Notes under the pieces: model-generated
Told to the model about the DNA's origin: nothing
The model's input: the letters and a program-made list of their open reading frames with translations, nothing else
Database searches by the model: none
In this document: positions 14,989 through 20,326 of the stretch, piece after piece
Numbering within the stretch: the stretch's first letter is position 1
Layout: every line of letters begins with the position of its first letter
Position numbers and translations under genes: made by a program
DNA from: DATLCI01 sp046714215
GTDB lineage: Bacteria > Acidobacteriota > Terriglobia > Terriglobales > Acidobacteriaceae
Assembly: GCA_046714215.1 (NCBI GenBank)
Contig: JBKKBM010000238.1
Coordinates: forward strand, 1 to 20,326
Direction of reading: 5' to 3'
Length of the DNA: 20,326 nucleotides

Positions 14989-15573
14989 ATGATCGATTAT
15001 TCGGAATTGATACCCAACAACGTCGACCTGGGCGGCGATAAGACGCTGCAACGCGCGCTGGAGAAGTGGCAGCCGGCGTTCCTTGACTGGTGGAAAGACA
15101 CCGGTCCCGTCGATACGTCTTCCATCGAGGTTTACCTGCGTACCGCCATCAGCGTGGAGCGCGATGGCTGGGCCAACTTCGGCTATGTGAAGATGCCGGA
15201 CTATCGTTGGGGCATCTTCCTGGTCCCGCAGGAGCCCGATCGCAAGATCGCCTTCGGCGACCATAAAGGCGAGGCCGCATGGCAGGACGTTCCCGGCGAA
15301 TATCGCTCCATGCTGCGCCGCATCATCGTCACGCAGGGTGATACCGAGCCCGCGTCGGTCGAGCAGCAGAAGCTTCTGGGCAGGACGGCGCCCTCACTCT
15401 ATGACATGCGCAATCTTTTTCAGGTGAACGTGGAAGAAGGACGCCACCTGTGGGTGATGGTCTATCTGCTGCATCGCTACTTCGGGCGCGATGGCCGTGA
15501 GGAAGCGGAGTACTTGCTGCAGCGCCGCTCCGGTGACTCCGACAACCCGCGCATCCTGGGCGCCTTCAACTAG
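14989..15573 (+). CDS. boxB: BoxB N-terminal part (194 aa)
   Basis: The upstream half as translated up to the amber codon: MIDYSELIPNNVDLGGDK start, GWANFGYVKMPDYRWGIFL, TQGDTEPASVEQQ (E120) and VNVEEGRHLWVM (E150, H153). The ATG has AGGAG 8 bases upstream, overlapping the boxC stop. Alone it has only three of the six iron ligands and should be inactive. Confidence 0.8.
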   Translation: MIDYSELIPNNVDLGGDKTLQRALEKWQPAFLDWWKDTGPVDTSSIEVYLRTAISVERDGWANFGYVKMPDYRWGIFLVPQEPDRKIAFGDHKGEAAWQDVPGEYRSMLRRIIVTQGDTEPASVEQQKLLGRTAPSLYDMRNLFQVNVEEGRHLWVMVYLLHRYFGRDGREEAEYLLQRRSGDSDNPRILGAFN

Positions 15574-15600
15574 CAGACGGGTCATTGGCTCGCTTTCTAC

Positions 15601-16410
15601 ATGTTCGCCTTCTTCACCGATCGCGACGGTAAGTTTCAGCTCGCCTCACTCGCGCAGTCCGGCTTTGATCCGCTGGCACGCACTTGCCGCTTCATGCTCA
15701 CCGAAGAGGCGCACCATATGTTCGTGGGTGAATCGGGCGTCGCGCGTACCATCCAGCGCACCTGCGAGGTCATGCAGCAACACGGCATCACCGATCCGAA
15801 GGACGGACGCCAGCATGGCATCATCGATCTGAACACGCTGCAGAAGTTCGTGAACTTCCACTACAGCATCACCCTGGACCTCTACGGTGGAGACATCTCT
15901 TCCAATGCTGCCAACTACTTTGTGACTGGCCTGAAGGGGCGCTACGAAGAGGAGAAGCGCAACGACGACCACAAACTCACTGACCAGGAGTACGTTATCC
16001 AGGAAGTGGAGAATGGCAAGGTCGTGGACAGAAATGTGCCCGCGCTGACGTCGCTTAACGCGCGCCTGCGCGACGATTACATCAAGGAGATCCAGGGCGG
16101 GCTCGATCGCTGGAATCGTATCCCGGAAAAATACAGGCTAGCGTTCCGCTTCAAGCTTCCTCATGTGGGCTTCCATCGCGCGATCGGCGCATTTGCCGGG
16201 CAGCACGTCAGCATCGACGGTCAGGTCATGACCGAGGCTGACTGGAACAGCCACCGCAGTGAGTGGCTACCCACGCCTGAGGACCACGCATATATCGAAT
16301 CGTTGATGGGGCAGGTGATCCAGCCGGGCAAGTTTGCCAATTGGATCGCACCGCCGGCCAAGGGCATCAACGGACTTCCAGTGGACTTTGAGTACGTGCG
16401 CTTCAACTGA
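15601..16410 (+). CDS. boxB: BoxB C-terminal part (269 aa open frame)
   Basis: In the same frame as the N-terminal part, nine codons after the TAG. It carries TDRDGK (D211 in full-length numbering), TEEAHHMFVG (E240, H243) and the conserved end NGLPVDFEYVRFN. The first ATG (15601) has no ribosome binding site, so independent translation is doubtful. No further stop or frameshift is seen, implying that the interruption is very recent or artefactual. Confidence 0.75.
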   Translation: MFAFFTDRDGKFQLASLAQSGFDPLARTCRFMLTEEAHHMFVGESGVARTIQRTCEVMQQHGITDPKDGRQHGIIDLNTLQKFVNFHYSITLDLYGGDISSNAANYFVTGLKGRYEEEKRNDDHKLTDQEYVIQEVENGKVVDRNVPALTSLNARLRDDYIKEIQGGLDRWNRIPEKYRLAFRFKLPHVGFHRAIGAFAGQHVSIDGQVMTEADWNSHRSEWLPTPEDHAYIESLMGQVIQPGKFANWIAPPAKGINGLPVDFEYVRFN

Positions 16411-16441
16411 CGGCTTTAACTAGTTTTGGCAGGTAAACAAA

Positions 16442-16843
16442 ATGGCAGTGGAAACCAATACCGCCCGCACCGCCTTCGAGGAATTGCTGCCGCGTCTGCG
16501 AGGCGTCTCCGCGCGCGCGCGCAAGCTGTTGGCGGAGATCGCCGACCACACTTACGACGGCAAACTCGCACGCCGCTCGCCCGACACTGCGTACCTGCCC
16601 GAACTCTACGACTCTTGTGGCGTGGGCGTGGAAGAGATGTATCCGTTGCTCGAGGAGTTGAACGCCGCGAAGCTGATCGAATTCGAGGGGCAGTATCCCT
16701 TCGAGGACGTGAAGATACTCCCGGGCAAGAACGGCAATATTCCGCTTGCGGACCTGGCGCATTACTGCCAGGCGAATCAGTTGTCGCTGCGCGATGCGGT
16801 GGTGGAGATGAAGGCTGAGATTATTGAGAAACAAGCAAAATGA
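16442..16843 (+). CDS. Unknown 133-aa protein in the box operon, winged-helix-like
   Basis: Not recognised. 133 aa, acidic, no signal peptide or membrane helix, so probably cytoplasmic. Residues about 8-90 are predicted by eye to be helix-helix-helix then a beta hairpin: LPRLRGVSARARKLLAEIADH, YLPELYDSCGVGVEEMYPLLEELNAAKLIEFEG, then PFEDVKI. That order (recognition-like helix followed by a short wing) resembles a winged helix-turn-helix, but no DNA-binding motif is certain. The C-terminal part has IPLADLAHYCQANQLSLRDAVVEM. A weak GGCAGG precedes the ATG. It begins 31 bases after boxB, and its stop overlaps the boxR start (ATGA), indicating translational coupling with the repressor. Confidence 0.72.
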   Translation: MAVETNTARTAFEELLPRLRGVSARARKLLAEIADHTYDGKLARRSPDTAYLPELYDSCGVGVEEMYPLLEELNAAKLIEFEGQYPFEDVKILPGKNGNIPLADLAHYCQANQLSLRDAVVEMKAEIIEKQAK

Positions 16844-17775
16844 AGCGCCCGGTCCCAACTCGCGCGAAGGCCTTGGCCACCGAGCCCCTGCCCGATAAGA
16901 AATATCTTCAGCACCTCGGAGACAACATTCGCGCCTTGCGCGCGCAACGCGGCATCACGCGGAAGGTGCTGGGGCAACAGTCGGGCGTTTCCGAGCGTTT
17001 TCTGGCGCAACTGGAAGGCGGCACGGGCAACGCTTCAGTGCTGGTGCTACGGCGCATCGCCGCCGCGCTGGGAGTGGAACTGGAAGCTTTGCTGGCGGAG
17101 CGCAACGGAGCTACTCGATCTCATTCTAAAGACTTGCTCCAGACCGTCGACTTCCTTCGTCGCCTCGATGAGGAAGGCATCGTAAGAGCACGCAGCTTGC
17201 TGCATGATCACTTCGGTGCGGCGACACCGCCCTTGAACGAAAGTGCCCGTCGCCAGCGCATCGCGCTCATCGGCCTGCGCGGAGCAGGGAAGTCGACGCT
17301 CGGCGCGCGCATCGCCGCGGAGTTGAAGGTCCCATTCATCGAGTTGGATCGCCTGGTGGAGCAAGCCAGTGGCACGCCGCTCAGCACTATCTTCGATCTT
17401 TACGGACAGAGCGGCTTCCGCCGCTTTGAGCGCCGCTGCCTCGATGAGGTGCTGGAAAAACATTCCCGCTTCGTCATCGCTACCGGGGGAAGCATCGTCG
17501 CGGAGGCGGCGACCTTCGACCGGCTACGGCGCGAGTGCTTCACCATCTGGCTGCAGGCCACGCCGGAAGAACATATGCAGCGCGTGGTGGCTCAGGGGGA
17601 TATGCGCCCGATGGCGCATAATCCGGAGGCGATGTCTGAACTCAAACAGATATTGCAGGAACGCGAGCCACTGTATAGGAAGGCTGATCTCACGGTCGAC
17701 ACCAGCGGCCGCGCCGTCGCGGCCTTGACGGCACAGCTGCTGAACATGGTTCCGGCTGTTCCCATTCTGCGCTAG
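16840..17775 (+). CDS. boxR: BoxR/BzdR-type repressor: XRE domain fused to shikimate-kinase-like domain
   Basis: 311 aa. An XRE helix-turn-helix (about 27-84: LGDNIRALRAQRGITRKVLG, QSGVSERFLAQLEGG) is followed by a linker (88-137) and a shikimate-kinase-like domain (139-303) with Walker A GLRGAGKS (145-152), IELDRLVE and FVIATGG. This architecture is diagnostic of the BzdR/BoxR family, which represses benzoyl-CoA catabolic operons and is released by benzoyl-CoA bound to the kinase-like domain. Its place in the box cluster supports this. ATG 16840 overlaps the previous stop by 4 bases. Likely targets are the TGCA-containing repeats upstream of boxD and boxC; it may also control its own operon. 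Kinase activity is not expected in the family. Confidence 0.88.
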   Translation: MKRPVPTRAKALATEPLPDKKYLQHLGDNIRALRAQRGITRKVLGQQSGVSERFLAQLEGGTGNASVLVLRRIAAALGVELEALLAERNGATRSHSKDLLQTVDFLRRLDEEGIVRARSLLHDHFGAATPPLNESARRQRIALIGLRGAGKSTLGARIAAELKVPFIELDRLVEQASGTPLSTIFDLYGQSGFRRFERRCLDEVLEKHSRFVIATGGSIVAEAATFDRLRRECFTIWLQATPEEHMQRVVAQGDMRPMAHNPEAMSELKQILQEREPLYRKADLTVDTSGRAVAALTAQLLNMVPAVPILR

Positions 17776-17795
17776 GCCCCTCGTGGCCTGACGAC
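17774..17795 (+). terminator. Weak terminator-like hairpin at the end of the box operon
   Basis: AGGCC (17774-17778) and GGCCT (17785-17789) form a 5-bp stem starting at the boxR stop, followed after seven bases by ATTTTT. The gap to the T run makes it a poor intrinsic terminator, but no better candidate lies before the kinase gene. Confidence 0.28.
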
Positions 17796-17889
17796 ATTTT
17801 TCCCGCTCTGGGAAGGCTGCCCCGCGATTTGGTCACTAAAACAGTCGTTTTTGTTTACGCAATTTGCAACAATAGTTCCCGGTACCCAC

Positions 17890-19935
17890 ATGGCTAGCCC
17901 TACGGTCGCGACTCCCAAGCCCCCCCTGCACATCCCCGCTCTCGGAAATTTCTGCGGCTTCGCCTTGGTGGCCCTCGGATCTCTGGTCCTCGCTGGTTGG
18001 GGGTTCGAGATCGATCGCCTGAAGTCCGTGCTGCCCGGATTCATCAGCATGAAAGCGAACACCGCGCTGGGTTTCGTCTTTGCGGGGATGTCGCTGCTGC
18101 TGCTGGAACATAGAAAAGCGAAGGCCTATGCCGAGCTGCTCGGACTGGGCGTCTTTCTTATAGGATTTATGAACCTGGTGCAGTACGTCTTTGGCGTGGA
18201 TCTGGGCGTGGACCAGTTGCTGGTGCACGACGATTCGCTGGGTCCCTTCCCTGGACGCCTGGCTCCGGTCACCGCTCTGGACTTCGCCGCTTGCGGTATT
18301 GGGCTAGCGCTGGTCGCCCGCTCGCGAAACATCATCCTCGCGCAGGCGCTGGCAGTGTTCGCCGCCCTCAGCTCCTATCTGGCGATGATCGGTTATGCCT
18401 TTGGGGTGCCGCTGTTATACGGCTCTTTCCGCTATACCTCGATGGCGCTGCACACCGGTCTAGGTTGTTTGGTCTTGGCTGTCGGACTGCTCGCGGCGCG
18501 ACCACGGGAAGGCATCATGCTGGTTCTGACCAGCGCCGGCCCCGGAGGGTGGCTCGCCCGTCGCCTCGTTCCCGCCATGCTCTTGCTGCCGCCACTGTTG
18601 GGCTTCTGCTTCCTCCAACTCAGCGGCTTGCTGGGTGACATCCGCCTGACGGTTGCTCTGATCATCGTTACGCTGGTCGTTCTTTTTCTGGCGATCATTT
18701 GGGCACTTTCTCATTTCCTCGATGCCTCGGAGTCGCTGTTGCTGCGCTCCCAGGCCGAGACTCGCGAGACGCAGAAGGCTTTGAGCCACTCGGAGGATCT
18801 GCTCCGCCAGTCACAAAAGATGGATGCCATCGGACAGCTCTCCGCGGGCATTGCTCACGATTTCAATAACTTGCTCGCGGTGATCATCGGGTACTCCGAG
18901 CTCATGCTCTTCCGAGGTGGGTTCAGCGATACCGATCGAATAAAACTCGAGCGTATTAACGATGCCGGCGAGACCGCCGCCGCGCTCACTCGCCAACTTC
19001 TCGCCTTCAGCCGGCAACAACTCATTCAGCCCATTCAGTTGGACTTGAATGACATCATTACTCGCTTCGATGGCGTGCTGCGCCGCCTGCTTAAAGAAGA
19101 TGTGAAGGTCGTGATCAGCCTGCATCCCGAGTTGGGTCTCATTAAAGCGGACAAGGGGCAGATGGAACAGATTTTGCTTAATCTCGCCGTGAATGCTTCG
19201 GACGCAATGCCGGATGGCGGCAAACTCATGATCGAGACGAAAGTTGTGACCGTCGACGCTGCGCTCGCTGAGGAAGCGAGCATTGTTCCTGGACACTGCG
19301 TGCGGCTTACGGTCACCGACACGGGCGACGGTATACCGCCGGAGGTACAGTCCCGCATCTTCGAGCCCTTCTTCACCACTAAGGCTGTGGGTAAGGGAAC
19401 AGGCCTTGGTCTGGCCACCGTCTTCGGCATCGTGCAACAGAACCACGGTGGCATCATGGTGCAGAGCAAAGTCGGGCACGGCACCAGTTTCTCTCTGTAT
19501 TTTCCGGTGGTCGAACGGGCTACGGAGTCCCCGGCCGCGGCCCGCGCCACACCCGCGTCACAAAAAGGAGCGAAGGTGCTGGTGGTGGAAGACGCCGAAG
19601 CCATCGCTGAACTGGTGCAGGAAACCCTGCAAGCGACTGGATACGAAGTCTTGATCGCATCCAACGGCGCCGACGCTCTGGCCATTTGCCGCCAACTGGA
19701 ACGCCCCGTGGACCTCGTCCTCACTGACGTCATCATGCCGGAGATGAACGGCCGCGAGATGGTGGACCACCTGCGCAAGATCTGTCCTGCCGCCAAGATC
19801 ATCTTCATGTCCGGTTACACGAATGACGTCATCGTCCGCCACGGAGTCTTTCATGCGGACGTCGGTTTCTTGCAGAAGCCTTTCACCCCGAAGCAGTTGG
19901 TGCAGAAGGTGAGCGAAATACTCGCGCTGGCGTGA
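17890..19935 (+). CDS. Membrane hybrid sensor histidine kinase with receiver domain
   Basis: 681 aa from ATG 17890 (a TTG at 17851 would add 13 residues; neither has a clear ribosome binding site). About eight hydrophobic helices occupy residues 20-275, with no recognised sensor fold. A linker coiled coil leads to HisKA with the phospho-acceptor His323 in GIAHDFNN. HATPase_c motifs are NLAVNASDAM (N-box, about 431-440), DTGDGIP (G1) and GKGTGLGLATVFG (G2). A C-terminal CheY-like receiver (about 563-681) has acceptor Asp613 in LTDVIMP and conserved Lys663 in QKPF. It probably autophosphorylates and passes phosphate to its own receiver; no output domain or partner regulator is adjacent, so it is an orphan. 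Its ligand is unknown; proximity to the box genes is not evidence of function. Confidence 0.88.
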   Translation: MASPTVATPKPPLHIPALGNFCGFALVALGSLVLAGWGFEIDRLKSVLPGFISMKANTALGFVFAGMSLLLLEHRKAKAYAELLGLGVFLIGFMNLVQYVFGVDLGVDQLLVHDDSLGPFPGRLAPVTALDFAACGIGLALVARSRNIILAQALAVFAALSSYLAMIGYAFGVPLLYGSFRYTSMALHTGLGCLVLAVGLLAARPREGIMLVLTSAGPGGWLARRLVPAMLLLPPLLGFCFLQLSGLLGDIRLTVALIIVTLVVLFLAIIWALSHFLDASESLLLRSQAETRETQKALSHSEDLLRQSQKMDAIGQLSAGIAHDFNNLLAVIIGYSELMLFRGGFSDTDRIKLERINDAGETAAALTRQLLAFSRQQLIQPIQLDLNDIITRFDGVLRRLLKEDVKVVISLHPELGLIKADKGQMEQILLNLAVNASDAMPDGGKLMIETKVVTVDAALAEEASIVPGHCVRLTVTDTGDGIPPEVQSRIFEPFFTTKAVGKGTGLGLATVFGIVQQNHGGIMVQSKVGHGTSFSLYFPVVERATESPAAARATPASQKGAKVLVVEDAEAIAELVQETLQATGYEVLIASNGADALAICRQLERPVDLVLTDVIMPEMNGREMVDHLRKICPAAKIIFMSGYTNDVIVRHGVFHADVGFLQKPFTPKQLVQKVSEILALA

Positions 19936-20008
19936 CGCTTGCTCCAAAAGGGCATTCTGGTCCGAACGGTTGTCGTCCGCCGAATCGCGGGAGTAAACTC
20001 ATCCGGCC

Positions 20009-20326
20009 ATGAGAAACCGAACGTTCGTTGCCCTTTTTCTTACGCTTTCACTGATTCTCGCTGCAATCCCGGCACGAGCCCAAGACTGGGCCAAAGCCGC
20101 GCTGGAAAAATCTTCGCGTCATCAGGAGTGGGCCGCCATCAAGCATGGCGACCGTACGGTGAATGCGTTCGTGGTTTATCCCGAGGTCAAAGGAAAGGCG
20201 CCGGCGGTCATCGTGATCCATGAGAATACCGGCCTCACGGACTGGACGCGCACCGTGGCCGACCAACTGGCCGCTGCGGGATACATCGCGGTTGCGCCAG
20301 ACCTGCTCTTCGGCATGGTCCCGGCG
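20009..20326 (+). CDS. Dienelactone hydrolase family protein, secreted (3' end outside window)
   Basis: The first 106 codons only; the gene runs off the window. A signal peptide MRNRTFVALFLTLSLILAAIPARA is followed by a mature start and a typical DLH alpha/beta-hydrolase beginning: VNAFVVYPEVKGKAPAVIVIHENTGLTDWT (strand plus HExxG loop), then LAAAGYIAVAPDLLFG. The Cys-Asp-His catalytic triad would lie mostly beyond the window. Family members hydrolyse dienelactones or related esters; exported versions occur in Acidobacteriota with unknown substrates. The Shine-Dalgarno is not obvious (GGGAG about 17 bases upstream). Confidence 0.8.
   Translation, partial: MRNRTFVALFLTLSLILAAIPARAQDWAKAALEKSSRHQEWAAIKHGDRTVNAFVVYPEVKGKAPAVIVIHENTGLTDWTRTVADQLAAAGYIAVAPDLLFGMVPA

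Larger units (their letters stand above)
14989..16410 (+). pseudogene. boxB: BoxB: benzoyl-CoA 2,3-epoxidase, interrupted by in-frame TAG
   Basis: The intact reading would be 473 codons, the length I recall for Azoarcus BoxB. BoxB is a diiron enzyme that epoxidises benzoyl-CoA with O2 and electrons from BoxA. A single TAG at codon 195 (15571-15573) interrupts it, with no frame change: ILGAFN-stop-QTGHWLAFYMF. Homologues, as I remember them, have Glu after FN here, so GAG to TAG is the simplest explanation. Counting the stop as one residue, the expected ligands keep their numbers: E120, E150, H153 before it, and D211, E240, H243 after it. Possible readings are a recent nonsense mutation, a base-call or assembly error, or readthrough (TAG is followed by C). 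Neighbouring genes also use TAG as a normal stop, against code reassignment. Confidence 0.85.

Noticed and set aside
14989..16410. TAG reassigned as an amino acid (pyrrolysine-like code) in this organism
   Set aside because: TAG is the natural stop of boxC, boxD, boxR, asnB and the 56-aa membrane gene in the same window, so general reassignment is unlikely.
18811..19479. 222-aa minus-strand frame opposite the histidine kinase
   Set aside because: The opposite strand encodes full HisKA and HATPase motifs; this frame shows no domain.

Overview
The window looks like a GC-rich chromosome segment of an Acidobacteriota bacterium, probably from the Terriglobia side of the phylum. This is inferred from gene content: a SYLF-domain lipoprotein-like protein, a DUF3011/glycine-zipper surface protein, a PEP-CTERM protein, DUF3309 and lmo0937-type mini membrane proteins, and a dispersed short palindrome. 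No rRNA or marker gene is present to prove it.

Layout. Bases 1-720 hold no convincing gene but are rich in perfect hairpins and short repeats. Bases 721-6315 (all minus strand) form an envelope/stress block: three very small membrane proteins (47, 56 and 51 aa), a SYLF protein, an OmpA-family protein with a long Ala/Gln-rich coiled coil, and a 775-aa secreted repeat protein. Bases 6705-10399 (minus) carry an ArnT/PMT-type membrane glycosyltransferase overlapping a glutamine-hydrolysing asparagine synthase, a pair often seen in surface polysaccharide loci. A PEP-CTERM surface protein follows (10653-11243, minus).

Bases 11539-17775 are the most interesting part: a compact aerobic benzoyl-CoA (box, epoxide) pathway cluster. 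boxD (minus) diverges from boxC-boxB-unknown 133-aa gene-boxR (plus). The pathway epoxidises benzoyl-CoA (BoxB), opens the ring and releases formate (BoxC), and oxidises the 3,4-dehydroadipyl-CoA semialdehyde (BoxD). BoxR, an XRE domain fused to a shikimate-kinase-like domain, is the expected benzoyl-CoA-sensing repressor. In this copy boxB has an in-frame TAG at codon 195, although both halves are otherwise intact and all diiron ligands known for the family keep their exact numbering. The cluster carries no boxA reductase and no benzoate-CoA ligase. The divergent boxD/boxC promoter region holds two copies of an imperfect 21-bp direct repeat, each over a -10-like hexamer, which are good operator candidates.

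Bases 17890-19935 encode an orphan membrane hybrid histidine kinase with its own receiver domain. A secreted dienelactone-hydrolase-family protein starts at 20009 and runs off the window end.
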